Shown piece by piece: positions 23,355 through 34,279 of a stretch of DNA of 64,000 nucleotides. The notes under the pieces are model-generated. The model was not told the origin of the DNA. It did no database searches and saw nothing but the letters and a program-made list of their open reading frames with translations. Every line of letters starts with the position of its first letter. Position 1 is the first letter of the stretch. This stretch comes from Fasciolopsis buskii (lineage: Eukaryota; Platyhelminthes; Trematoda; Plagiorchiida; Fasciolidae): NCBI GenBank assembly GCA_008360955.1, contig LUCM01001791.1, positions 164,023-228,022 of the forward strand. The letters run 5' to 3'. The position numbers were made by a program, and so were the translations under genes.

Positions 23355-24752
23355 CTGTGGTTCGCAATTCATCGATAACCAAAGTACAAATTTATTGTTT
23401 CTATGCCCTGTTCACGTGATACTAGGCACGGTACAGTTTGCGCGACCGAAAAGCGGTAAGCCTTACTGAATAGAAGAACCGAAATAAAGTGAAGAGAGTA
23501 CCCGTAAGCAAGGGTGATCAGTTTTGATTGAGTGAAACATAATTCACTAATGAATTCACTTGAAAAGAATCGCCCTTATATAAATGCGTTTGTGAATGAA
23601 GAATGGATTATTAACTCCTAGTTCTGGTCTTCTAAAATCTTCGGCAGGTTTAACCCTACTTGGGAGGCATTTTAACACGCCTTACCTGGCAGAGCATTCC
23701 GTTCAGCAGAACTAACCGAAATTATACGAGTAAATTTTGGATTTATGCAATTATGCACTAAACAGTCAAGATCAATTGGTTGATCAACATAAACAGCCCA
23801 AAGACTTCTTCGACTGTGACTGATTCAGCCTTGTGAATAAAACTGGACGCAGTTAGCTTGATACAAGAAACTGAGACATTTAACTTCATTACACAAATGT
23901 ATACTAAGTGCAATATCTGTGGCAAGCTGTCCGCCCTAGAGAAAGGTTAGAAATCGAACGAAGTGCGCCGCAATCTGCCCCAACTTTTTCTCCATCTACA
24001 ATCGATTTTGATTTCGAAAGAACAGATGCAGAATAAATGATATTTCGTCGACTTTAATTCAGATTTCATTTTATAACAGACATTTGAGGGGCTTAAGTCT
24101 TTAAAGCCTTAGGGCGAAAGTGAACGGAAGGTCAGTTATTTATTCTAGTGAATAAAGACTTCAACGATAAGGTTACATGCATACGGTTTTACAATCGCCC
24201 TAAATCCAATCAAAATGATTTTTCACTCCATGTAAATGTTCACTAAAGTAGACAGGAAAAATTGACAATGGAAACAGCACGTATGACAAGCATACAGATC
24301 CTATTAACATTGCAATAATATACGAAAAGAAATGATTTGTTGATGTTGTAATTATCGATCAAAATGATGTTTTTCTTCACAACAGGGTACGTCCTTATTG
24401 AACTCTGTTTCCTCTGTTAGTGTGCACTAATCACGCGCATGAAATCGATATCTCAACGGTCAATTTGTAGTTGTGTGACAGTGATAGCTATCTCGATCAA
24501 ACTTCGCATCAAGCATGAATGTCGTCTTTTCTTTCTCTCTCGATAAGTACATACGTGATTATACATACTTATTAACTTTTCACAATTGTTCAGAATTTGG
24601 TATAATTTCTCCACTGGACGAAAGATATCAATAAAGAATTAACACAACAGTCGTTAACTGTGACACAATCCAAAATTCTCTGATATTACATCAAAGTGTG
24701 TAACCTGATTATGATATATCGAAACACTAGCAAACGAATATAATTTACTTAC
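23355..24752. other. No gene recognised
   Basis: AT-rich sequence without a frame over 60 codons. Under the gene model this is intron. Confidence 0.45.
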
Positions 24753-24855
24753 GTTCTCATTATCACGTGCATGGCTGTAGACTCCGTCAGGACCAATTGA
24801 ACATAGGTGACTTTGATTATCAAGGCAAACTTCTGCCGACACGAAAATTGAACAT
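24753..24855 (-). CDS. Candidate internal exon of the minus-strand gene
   Basis: An acceptor GTTCACTTCCGGTTAG precedes 24855 and a consensus-like donor GAGAAC/GTAAGT follows 24753. The 103 bases give one base plus 34 codons. The peptide contains SAEVCLDNQSHLCSIGPDG and ends YSHARDNEN, with three cysteines in the exon. Its start phase fits the two bases left by the 28-base exon at 25145-25172, and its end phase fits the exon at 19378-19669. The product is unknown; the cysteine spacing suggests a secreted or extracellular region. Confidence 0.4.
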
Positions 24856-25144
24856 CTAACCGGAAGTGAACACTTTATTTACTTGATTGGAAAGGTGAAA
24901 CGATCTACTGTTGTTTGCTCTCAAACAGAAATCCTAATTTTGTCGAATATATTACCAACAATTATGTCCCCAAAATTAAGCCAAAGATAAACTTTTAGTG
25001 AGCAAAAGAATCTACAGTAATTAGAGTAAAAAAGTTACTCTTGGTGAGGCACAGCGGAAGGTTAGATTAAAACACTTTCCGAATCATGCCAAAAAAGAGA
25101 CCTTGAAGTCAAGGGTATTTAGGTGCTGCATGTTTATTGCTTAC

Positions 25145-25172
25145 TTTGTATTCGCAACGGCGAAGCAGTGAG
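25145..25172 (-). CDS. Candidate 28-base microexon
   Basis: An acceptor TTTACTTTTGCCAG and a donor AAA/GTAAGC bracket 28 bases that encode two leading bases, HCFAVANT and two trailing bases. It joins in frame with the exon at 26348-26424 on one side and 24753-24855 on the other, and the junction codons become Ser and Lys, with no stop. Direct joining of the two larger exons at the later AG inside the downstream one would create a TAA, so the microexon is what keeps the frame open. Microexons are known in flatworms. Too short to identify. Confidence 0.32.
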
Positions 25173-26347
25173 CTGGCAAAAGTAAACTGGACTTGTATTC
25201 CAATTTGGGAAGTATAATTAAATTGGGAATATTTGACAGCTTTGCAATTTCATGCTATATCGCGTTCCATCCCTTAACTTAAGGAAGACCACCAATTAAA
25301 TCATGACAATCGCCTAGAGACCTGAAAACCATTTTAAGTCATATTTCCATTGAAAATATTGATAAACCTATTTTCCCAACCCACTGATAAAGATAGCCAA
25401 GATTTCGTATATCTATCCCCGGATAAAGATGAAACAAGTAGAAGTTTTCGAACGTCAGAAGACTTGGGGCATATAGTAAACAAATGAGAAAGCACAATAC
25501 CTCCCGACCTAAGAAGAAGTTGAGGATATTATATGTATTAATTTGATAACCGGTTAGGTTAGTCGAGAAAAGCCAGGATGTGCAGAAGAAACTCGTGTCA
25601 AGCTTACTCCTAGAAAGAAAGTCTCAGGGAAACCTCTTGCTCTGGCAACTGTCAGTATCCCTATTCTGATAGCTTGCGACTTGTTTTTGGACGCAGTAGA
25701 CGGCAGGGAAGGCAGTAATTTTTGTGGTGACCTTATCTCCTCAGGGCGCCAACCAGCATACCGTTGCCTCGTTGTTCAATCTACGTAATTAGTAAAGCAA
25801 TTGACATACGACCCTCAATGAGGTCAGAAATGACAATCTACCTTGGTTGTGGTACCTGATGGCTGAAGACATCGACAACGGTCATGGAATTTTGAGCTTC
25901 AACGACCAAATTGCGGAGGACTGAACTGCCCCATTCGCCCCAAGTGTTACCTTTGAAGGACAACTCTCGATGGCTAGGCTGTACCTCGTCTCAGTAGTTG
26001 CCCTTTTCGATTAGTTGTTTTCACAGTCATCTTTTGCCAATTTATCTCTCAGAGTAAGTATTCTCTGCCTAAACGTTGTCTATTCAGGTTGGCTTTTTAT
26101 AAGAAGCGCCCTGTGTGTGTTTTCACTGCAATCTAGTTGTTAAATGATGCACAATTACATACTTATAGCCAAAGACGAAGAAACAGCGGAAGTTGACATA
26201 CTCGTCCCACGTTGATTTGTGGTACATTCTGCGTGGAACTGAACCATCTGAGCCTCGTGTTAACAAACAGCCGTCCTTCCTGGACGTCTAGCTTTTTCGA
26301 CGGGATACCCTCACCGCAGTTTCGCTCGCTTATTCGCATGCACTCAC
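25173..26347. other. No gene recognised (intron under the gene model)
   Basis: No frame over 60 codons until 26163. A plus-strand frame at 26212-26424 overlaps the candidate minus-strand exon and has its own GTAAGT, so strand choice there is not certain. Confidence 0.4.
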
Positions 26348-26424
26348 ATGTTCCAGTAAGTCGGAACCAATATCCCTTCAATTTAAATCGGAATACGTTG
26401 TCCCATATGAGATTCTTTACGTAA
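26348..26424 (-). CDS. Candidate internal exon of the minus-strand gene
   Basis: The exon is bounded by an acceptor (CCATAAATAG, weak pyrimidine tract) and a donor ACAT/GTGAGT. The 77 bases encode one leading base, 25 codons and one trailing base. The peptide reads NLIWDNVFRFKLKGYWF, then RLTGT, rich in aromatic residues and consistent with a folded beta-strand region. The trailing base joins to the 28-base exon at 25172. I do not recognise the family, and the weak acceptor limits confidence. Confidence 0.36.
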
Positions 26425-26679
26425 CTATTTATGGCCTAATAACAGCTTTTTCGGAAAATTTAGAAGTTGTGCGATTTTAAATTGATGTTCAGAAAGCTTA
26501 TCCCTGGTTATAATGAGGTAAACAAAAGATAAACAGTTTCACGAATAATGACTAGGCAGTAACCGGTTAAAGTTGACTTGCGAAAACCACACTGCTTTCC
26601 TCGCGTCCAGAAGTCCACTTCACAAGCTTCATAGCACAATAGCAAAGGCTTACTGACGCCATTCGCGCTCCGCAGCCGT

Positions 26680-26745
26680 AACCGCGACAGCTCAGTGGTT
26701 CAACCATCTGATCCGTAGACGGGAGATTACCGTATTTAGTGTTCA
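26680..26745 (+). repeat. Possible decayed tRNA-like A-box region
   Basis: CAGCTCAGTGGTTCAAC at about 26688 is close to a tRNA D-arm and A box, and an anticodon-arm-like stretch follows, but no B box is visible. It lies 40 bases from the tRNA-derived repeat copy 2. Probably a fragment of another tRNA-derived repeat. Confidence 0.25.
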
Positions 26746-26783
26746 ATATCGACTTTTATGCGCGAAAAAAATGAAGTAAACTT

Positions 26784-27133
26784 TCATGAAATAATTCACA
26801 ACGTGATATCGTCGCTGAACTCATCACTGGGAAACCATGAAAGCACTGCACTGCTGTTTCGTCCTTATTAGGAATCATCAGCAGTGCATATCCACCGCGT
26901 CCGAACTGGGACACGAACCCGGGACTAACGATTTTGAGTCGAATGCTTTAGCCATTACGCTCCCGGATAGGCAGTAAATGGTTTGTTGAACTTCACCACA
27001 TGATTATTTTGCACCTATCCGTCACTGATTTGCACGGCCACGGGCCGCTAGGGCACAGCAGTGGACTCCTACTGATAGGTGATTCCTCTGCAGGTAGCCT
27101 AAGTACGACGAAGGCTTTTGACATGACCAATAG
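26784..27133 (-). repeat. tRNA-derived 350-bp dispersed repeat, copy 2 (inverted)
   Basis: Reverse complement of 18260-18609, with mostly single-base differences. The body ends at the same base as copy 1 (CTATTGG in element orientation, 27133), but beyond that the flanks differ: copy 1 has the inverted 98-base segment, copy 2 does not. This fixes the true border of the mobile unit. The tRNA-like module is at 26899-26968. Confidence 0.75.
26899..26968 (-). tRNA. tRNA-like pol III module inside repeat copy 2
   Basis: Same module as at 18425-18494. The 5' arm reads ATCCGGG and the 3' arm TTCGGAC, so the acceptor stem is weaker than in copy 1, while the B box GGTTCGTGTCC is unchanged. A repeat head, not a working tRNA gene. 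Confidence 0.55.
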
Positions 27134-27178
27134 ATCTTGGCTACTTGGTATGTCTTAGTAGTAGGAGATAGAATGTTT

Positions 27179-27280
27179 TCATGAAATAATTCACTAAGTG
27201 TTATTATCGCTCAATACAATGCTTCCATGATTTCCTAATGGTAATTTCAACGATGGTATCATGTGGGGAATTATTTCATT
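27179..27280. repeat. Short hairpin repeat with the same ends as the tRNA-derived element
   Basis: It starts with TCATGAAATAATTCAC and ends with GGGGAATTATTTCATT, an inverted pair matching the outer ends of the 350-bp repeat. There is no tRNA module between them. It looks like an internally deleted relative, about 100 bases long, lying 45 bases from copy 2. A fragment at 18662 has the same end. Confidence 0.55.
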
Positions 27281-28160
27281 AAGTGAGTTTTGTATAAACC
27301 AACCAACTCTTTGTTGCAATCGCAAAAATTGTCTCAAAATGGTTGGTTTATGTTTGCTGACGAAACTGAAGGAGCGCGTGAGGAATAGGCCTGCCGTAGC
27401 TTCTTAGCATCAAATATTTATTTATTTACATCAAATACCAAAGAAGTAAGATTCAAATCACGGCTTTACAAAATCATTCCCAACTTTCTCCATTTTTTTC
27501 GGCAAACATCAAAGTAGGAGCAGTGTATATCTGCTATATTTGGGAAAAGAAGTCATGCATTTGAAATGGGCTTCGCCGAAAAGATCACCCACAACCGATG
27601 GGAGTCAGTCGAGAAAATAATCCATCCGCTGGAGGTCCCGTGAAAGGGATTCTGCAACCGTCAACTACAGTTGGAAATTAATTGCTACTTGCTAGATCAG
27701 TTTTGTGATAATCGATGAAACCCATTATTCGTCCCCTATTTAGTTCACTGAGTTGTGCCGTGTCCAACCGTAATTGTCAATGTACCCTATTTCCGGCCTC
27801 CGCGTCAACCTCCTATGGACAAATTCAAGCCTCCTTGTTATAACGATTCGTAGGCAAACCGTTTAGGGTTTATGAAAACAGTCCGCCTAACCAGTACGCA
27901 CGCAACAATTTTTTCACCCCACCATTATTGCGATCAATAGTTGTGTACGTCAGCTACCCCATGCTATCCAACCTCTCAAAAAAATATTAGGCTTTATATT
28001 GTCCCACCCAAATAAACATTTATATTATTCCTAACAACTATATCGCCGGATCTTGTGATTTGTTCAATTTTTACACGTTGCATGGTGAACATGGACCGAT
28101 GTATTACGTTTGTTTGGTCGATCAGGAGTGGGCATGGATGTCTTGGATGAGAAATCGAAT
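27281..28160. other. No gene recognised
   Basis: AT-rich, with a short TTTATTTA run at 27418-27425. No supported feature. Confidence 0.45.
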
Positions 28161-29135
28161 TTAAGACCTCGACGAGGATTCATCATTAGTTGATTTTTTG
28201 GCCACTGCTCTGTTAGTAGCTTGGCTTTTATTGTCCCAAAAGCGCACGTATGCTTTTACATCGTTCTTTTTTCTGGTGCTGCATGGTAAACACACCCAGC
28301 TCAAGTCAAAAGAAGAGCAGACATTCACCATGTAGCAAAAACCAAAAGCGGTATGTATCCAGTGGCGCATCCTGGGCCAACATGAGTGGAGATTGATCCA
28401 TGGGTTGGTGGCATTCTCCCATTTTATATTCTTCGACTGGTGTTCGTATTTACCAACGTTATCATGTTTGTAATGTCGAAAGCACAACAAAGCAGATACA
28501 ATTAAGTGTTGTAGCTCCAGACTACAAATTGGCTCAGATGTCGGTTAGTCCCAGGCATTAAGAAGGGGTGCATAGGACCTAGATGCTCAATGACACAAGG
28601 CCTGTTTTCATGGGGTTCTGATTGCTGAGCCTGAAAACCAACTATCTGACCTACGACCAAAACAACCATTGAAACAGAGTCTGTGACCCAGCAGAGCACT
28701 ATCACACACTGACATTTGAGACACAATGGTATTGACTTGAACCTTGCAAGACCTTTAATTGCACAACTCTGTGGACGGCACTGGAAGGAAATTTGACCCG
28801 ATGTCACACGGATTTCGAACAGCTACCCCACAGGTTAGCCAAAGGGAGAGAGAGCCACACAGAACACACCCAGGCTTAGGGATGATCCACCAACGGGAAA
28901 TGTAACCCAGGCTTTTCAGAGGTTCATGGATCAAGTGTTCGATGGTCTCAATCTTATCAATGACTAACACGAAAATCTCGAGTATCTGCGCTTCATTTTT
29001 CAACGCTTCCAGTGGTATGACATCTTTTTTCAATATCTCTAATATGTCATTGACGCTGCACCCATTGAACTCATTGGTTAATACTTTGATTGTTAAGGTA
29101 TTCAATCGTTGCAAAGCAAACTGAGTTCTATTCAT
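28161..29135 (-). pseudogene. Possible BEL/Pao-type gag remnant
   Basis: The frame 29135-28755 reads VNDILEILKKDVIPLEAL, then KNEAQILEIFVLVIDKIE, a helical pattern similar to the region where BEL/Pao gags have 'LEALG...y..lL.piil.KLP'. About 400 bases on, the frame 28490-28161 contains GFCYMVNVCSSFDLSWVC followed by LPC, spaced like the end of a Pao zinc knuckle (C-x2-C-x3-x-C-x8-C-x2-C) and followed by a basic segment. Stops and frame changes separate the two. No protease or reverse transcriptase is seen below 28161. Plausible but unproved; an ordinary gene exon is the alternative for the first part. Confidence 0.3.
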
Positions 29136-29930
29136 GACTAACCAGAATGGCTATCCTGCAAGGGTATCAGTGGTCTTTTTCGTGTCTATAACTACTATTG
29201 CTGAAATGTACTCGAGGGTTCAGAGATCTTGCAACCACTCGAAACATTTTATAAAAGTCATCATACAAAATCTCCGTAAGGCGGTGATACGGACAACCAA
29301 GGGAGTTCACTTCGCATATAGGAACTGATGGCAAGGTTCTCGTTGTTCCGCAAGGAGATGTCTCTGCCGTGGTAGGCCTAACGAAGGTCAGCAGTTAAAG
29401 GAACAAAGCAACCATTGTCGCCATTCTCTCGTAAACTGCTATCGGTACAAACCCAATATAGCATATTTGGGTTTGAACTTCTGGCCTTTCTGCTTGCAAT
29501 AAAACACTTCCTACACCTTTTAGAAGGTAAGAACTCCATCATCCATATTGATCATTAAACCCTTAACGTGGGCTGGCGTGCAGAATTGATCGTTATTCTA
29601 CGAGGCAGATTTGCTAGCTTCAATACATCTCCCAGTACACTACCGATATCAAAGATATAAGAAATTTCACTAATCTTGTTGTAGGTGCTCTTCCCGGTCC
29701 AGTTTTGCATCCCCTGTTTAATCCACTCTCGCATAGCTGAAGAGGTATTGGGAAGGCACAGAAGGATGAAAAGGAACTACTTTGTCACCTGGTTCTTAAA
29801 GATTTCCATCTTCCTGATTCAGACAGTTTAACTGTTTGCAACACATGCTTTGGAAATTCCCGGCCGTTTGTCCCTTGCTTGTGGTATCGCATGAGTTTTG
29901 CGCATCCCTCGATACATGTCTCCGACAGCT
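29136..29930. other. No gene recognised
   Basis: Short frames on both strands only. Could be part of the upstream side of the gag-like remnant. Confidence 0.4.
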
Positions 29931-30005
29931 TACCTCGATCTGAGATGAATATAGTTTTCCGTGCTTGGGCAGAAACCTGCGTCCCACATCAAATCCAGTT
30001 CTCTC
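29931..30005 (-). CDS. Weak candidate exon
   Basis: A good donor (ATCGAG/GTAAGC) follows a frame reading GFDVGRRFLPKHGKLYSSQI on the minus strand; a poor acceptor (GGGATTTAAG) would start it at 30005. Phase 0 to 0. It could lie between 32717 and 26424 in the candidate gene, but another exon would still be needed to make the phases fit. Unrecognised. Confidence 0.18.
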
Positions 30006-30523
30006 CTTCTTAAATCCCAGGTAATAATGAACTTTTTCTCACGCCTACCCAAGCATCATTGGTCCCTTGCCGTCAGTCGATGGCAATCGTTTTCTCCTGC
30101 ATGCTGATCACTTCACATTTTGACAAGTGACTGTTCACCTTGCTGACACCTGCAACTAAATAGTATCCAGAGCCTTTCCGCATGACTGAATTTCCAACTG
30201 ACGTTCTTTCTAAGGTCATCGGGGCCGGCGCTGGACAGTTTCCAAGCCGTCCCCCGTCCCCCAAGCCTGTCTGAATTTAATCTTATTTGCACGAATGGAT
30301 TAGTAGAGAAAAATTATAGATAATCAAAGGCTTTTGTCATCTCAAGCTCCCATGCAGTTAAATGAACGAACGATCTTTCGTGGACTGTATTACGCAGTCG
30401 AACTAGATCAAAAGAAGGAATAGGTTTTTATGAAGCTGTTATAGTTTTTGGGACAGACCTGAAATTGTCCTGAAAGGTTCTCTTCCAAGGAGCTCTTATC
30501 ATTGACCCTTCTATTTTTGTTAG

Positions 30524-30792
30524 CCAGTTGCATACATGAGGACATTAAGAGTCCCCCATCTGGTTTACTTTCCCAAGGATCTGATTACTTAAGCACGCTT
30601 TTTGCTCGTTATGATTCCGTTAATTCGCCATCGTATACCTTATTCTCTGACCCCTTTGGCATCATTTCCCTTAACGAATTTTCTTCCACCAACAATACTG
30701 ACACCATCACTATCAAACGTTTGAAATCGTGTCTTGATTCGGACTACATGACTCCAGATCATTCCAAAAATATCTGTTTCCGTAACGAATAA
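30524..30792 (+). CDS. Candidate plus-strand exon, possibly terminal, unknown product
   Basis: A pyrimidine-rich acceptor (CCTTCTATTTTTGTTAG) precedes 30524. The frame then stays open for 88 codons to TAA at 30792, starting with two bases of a split codon. The peptide is polar and serine/threonine-rich (SPPSGLLSQGSDYLSTLF; FSSTNNTDTITIKRLK) with three cysteines and no recognisable domain. No nearby AATAAA is evident. A minus-strand frame covers part of it. A good acceptor plus a long frame make this one of the better plus-strand candidates. Confidence 0.32.
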
Positions 30793-31259
30793 CCAATTAA
30801 ATTGACAACGGTGACCAGTAAATTGCACAGACATTTAACCGCCGTTCCAGCAGCATAAACGTTAGTGGCAGTTAAAATGACTATGCAAGTTCGACAGATG
30901 CCCTGCAAAGGGTGCATCAAAGAGTGTGCACTGATTTTTCCGAGCTCAGTTCCATGTTCAGTTTGGATATTCGAATTTGGAACCTCAGCGCATGCCTAAC
31001 ACAGTCGACTGAATCAAGTGACTCGATCGAACGATATAAGGCTAACTGGTGCGTTGTGTAGTTCGAGTTTTAGCTTGATACAAACGAAAAATATGCAATT
31101 TCTGCAACAAACCTGTTGTTTTCTTTCCCTTTACGCACCTAGGTTGTGTGTGAACGACTACTATGCTAGCTTATCTGTACTGCGTAGTGCATCGGAATGA
31201 GTAGAATTGTTGGGGCTGGGCTATCCAAGGATAAGGTGTAATTTTTGGACTTGTAATTA
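30793..31259. other. No gene recognised
   Basis: Short frames only. Confidence 0.45.
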
Positions 31260-31570
31260 ATTCGGTCGGTCACGGTATCGAGCGGATGCAAATTACCAAT
31301 AGGTATAGAATTGCCTTCGACCCAAGCTACACGAATGAAGTCAAAGATGGAGAGGAACAATTTCAAGTTATATTTACAACTCATGGATTTATGCAAAAGG
31401 CTGAAAATATTCCGACAGATGGAATACGTTCCATCCAACCGTCCTCGAGGAATGTTTGGATTTCACGATCGTTTGTCGTTACCATTCTCATTAGTTGCTT
31501 GCCTGCGGAGGCCAGCGTGAAGTTGTGCTGGACTGCATTGTGTGAGTTGCACGTAAATTCACCACAGTGT
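31260..31570 (+). repeat. Copy of an unnamed dispersed repeat with a remnant reading frame
   Basis: Its core reads SYTNEVKDGEEQFQVIF, IPTDGIRSIQPSSRNVWIS and EASVKLCWTAL in two adjacent frames. The same order of motifs is found at 45543-45927 (minus), 53620-54004 (minus), 57815-57905 (plus), 62090-62393 (plus) and 63700-63837 (plus). Across copies the shared motif is 'S(T)RNVxxS', then 'TQASVKLxRTA'. I do not recognise the element. Confidence 0.6.
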
Positions 31571-32716
31571 CATCGGCGTCCTTGACTAAGTCCCATCCAT
31601 ATTGCGCAGCGATTGAGGAAATACATGCAGAAAACAAAAAAGGAGAACAGATAGCACATTGAGTAACGGTTTGTGTCAATGGAACCTTGGTGAAAGTTTT
31701 CCCTTGAGGTCTTGTAAATTTTCACTTGACTGATTACCATTCGGACATCAGTTTCTATGCTCAGGTCTCAGATCAGCCGGTAAACCTCGAACTGGTGTGG
31801 CACCAGACTCGAGTTTCGCTCTCGTTGGAGCTCATTAGTGGTCAATGTGTATCAACCCACTCAGGTTTATGCACACTGATGGCAACCAAAAAAATAATTT
31901 GAGTAATCGTGTATTATCTGGTTAATTCCATTGTCAACAAGGGGTCGCAGTAGCTTGGCTCAGTCGACACAATTGAATTCATTTCTGTAGTCAGAAAAAG
32001 TCCTAAACGGTGGATATTTCTGATCAGGTTACAACAGAATGAAATGCTTAAAGGAAGTTAGATCATCGAGGGTCGAAAAAGAATGACTAAGAGGGGTCTG
32101 ATGTTTGAATTCTTTGCGACATTGTTTGTAATGTTAGGCTTCCACACAACCTGTGAGCAAAGGGAGAGCCACGGGTGAACATCTAGTTCTGACTTTTTAG
32201 GAACCGGGGTGATAGAGTCTGGACTCCAGCAGTGAGAGATATTTCCGAACGTTCAACACCCGTCCTAGAAATTTAACACGAACAAAAGCTCAACATAAAC
32301 CACAATAACCCACCCGGGCCACGTGCGTAATCACGGTGGATTTGTGGCATCTTTATGCATCTTTTGATTGAAACTATCGCCGGCTGGCTCCATATGACAA
32401 CTGACATCAAGGCCCGGGAAACGGTCATGCCAGAAAAATCCCGATGAAGTTTTCCAACATCTACCGATAAGCATATGACCTTGGATTAGATTCCATCCAA
32501 CCGCCTGCTAAATTTGCTTGACTCACCACCGTGTTCACCTGTCGTCAATATGGGTATTAAGCTTACTGATTTAGATTTAAATGGATCAGTCCGGTCCGAG
32601 CCCCATTTGGAACTCAGTGCAGGACTGTATGCCCACGGCAGCGTCTTAAGCTTGCGGATAAGAGAACGACCGCTATTTTCGGTGGTCAGTGGTGAATAAA
32701 ATGGACCCAGGCTTAC
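31571..32716. other. No gene recognised
   Basis: A minus-strand frame (32486-32953, 155 codons, the longest in the window) covers the end of this interval; only its part at 32717-32852 has good splice borders. The remainder (below 32717) reads as intron. Confidence 0.4.
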
Positions 32717-32852
32717 CAAATAAGTGGCTGCATGCAGGCGGCCGCAATGTCGACAGCGCGACGTTTGCACTTGGCAGGTACCCTCACTAAAAATCTTGGT
32801 GAACACGACCCGACCGCTACATAAGGTTCGTGCTCTTTGTGGTTTCGTTAAC
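32717..32852 (-). CDS. Candidate internal exon, cysteine-containing protein of unknown family
   Basis: The acceptor is TTTATGTGTTTATTTCAG and the donor TTG/GTAAGC, both good. The 136 bases give one leading base and 45 codons; the other two frames have stops within 36 bases of the acceptor. The peptide contains RTLCSGRVVFTKIFSEGTC and then SRCRHCGRLHAATYL. The leading G completes an ATG codon with the two bases left by the exon at 37967-38082. The base composition is GC-richer than the flanks. CRHC with following His could bind metal, but no named domain fits. Confidence 0.42.
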
Positions 32853-34279
32853 CTGAAATAAACACATAAACCAGCTAGCCGGCCGTCCGCTCCTCCGAAG
32901 CTGTCTTGCTTCCACACAAAAGGTTTTTGATTGCACAAAGGCCGGAGGTGCATCTTCCAATAAAAAGGACTACTCTGTACCGCTCAAGCAAGAGGTACAA
33001 TAAGGCACGACGTAAATAATTATGAACCAACCTGATAATACAGTGAAAAATTGGGGTTGTTGTTCTCGCATGAAAATGATCTTTCATCGTACACGACTGC
33101 TTGTTTTTCTAAGAACTCATATTGCAGCTTTTCTTTCCAGTATCTTCAAGTTCACCGAGAACTTCAGTCAGCCGTACTAGTGGCAGTGTCGCTGGAAGAC
33201 TTTCTGTTCTTGTTCTCAGGCATCCTCCTTCAGCCAGCGTCTAATTCTCATCGAACCAGCTTCCGCCAGCCGGTACCGTTCTTCGTCCTAGATTCCTTTA
33301 TAAGCTATCCTCATTTCGTGCGATCCCTGATGCGTACAGGAGAACGGATGCATTTAGTTTGCACATTTCATATCCTACCCATCGATGTATGTCGTATCTA
33401 GGACACTAGCATTCCGTATTCCAGCTCTGTCATACGGCTGACATCCTTATGCAAAACTTCGGCTAAGTTTCACCTTCGTCTTTTTAGGGAATCAAGGGAT
33501 GAGGTTCCCTTCTTGTTGGTGTTGGTTTGGCTGTCAGTTAGAGAGTTGAGACGGCAATGCTAAACGGAATCCCAGTCCATGACCGGCCGTACGGAGGGAG
33601 ACATAGAAGTACATGCAAATTATTCCATCTTCTGTCTGAGAGATACAGTTTGTTTGTTGTCGCAGTGCATGCTTCTGTAGATTGCAGCCCAGTGCGATCA
33701 AAGATATTTTCTATAAAAAGATGCAGGACCATTTGGACACAAAAAACAGGGGTGGTATGAATGGCAGGGTGGTTGTGCTGTCTTCGAAAGGGGTGTATTC
33801 AGGATGTCATTTTGGTCTCAATTTTTGTCGCTAAGGCAACGGATTGTTTCTGGCTAGTATGAACTTCAGAAGTTCAAGTCAACAATGTGCTACTTGGCGT
33901 CCACCGCTTCAAGTCAGCAACTGACCCAGGTCAACTACATCTTTATCAGTTACAAATGATGGATTGTTTAAAACAATGCTAGTCCCAATGCAACGTCCTC
34001 CTTGAATCTTCCCAAGCATTGGTCTTCACCAAGCTATCCAAGTGCCTGGCTTGACGCTCCCAAAGCATGATGCTGCAGTGACCAGAAAATACTAGGCTCT
34101 CTGATTGCTCCCGTCTATCAATTTTCCCGAAAAGTCATGGCTGAAATTCTAGGACTTCCCCTTGGCACTTATAAGGAATGCCTTGAATTCTGTTATGGCC
34201 TTTCCCGCCGTGCTTGTGACACGATGGATTTGTGCTGAGATTCTGCGTCTTCCTAATACATACTAAAATAATGAAGCAC
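32853..34279. other. No gene recognised
   Basis: A 116-codon plus frame at 33051-33401 (aromatic and serine-rich, no domain) is the longest. The part close to 34280 may be the decayed endonuclease side of the RTE element that follows, but I cannot recognise its motifs. Confidence 0.4.

Noticed and set aside
32486..32953. Longest frame of the window (155 codons, minus) as one intact gene
   Set aside because: Good splice sites inside it (32852 and 32717) divide it; the outer parts have no supporting signal, so only the inner exon is proposed.
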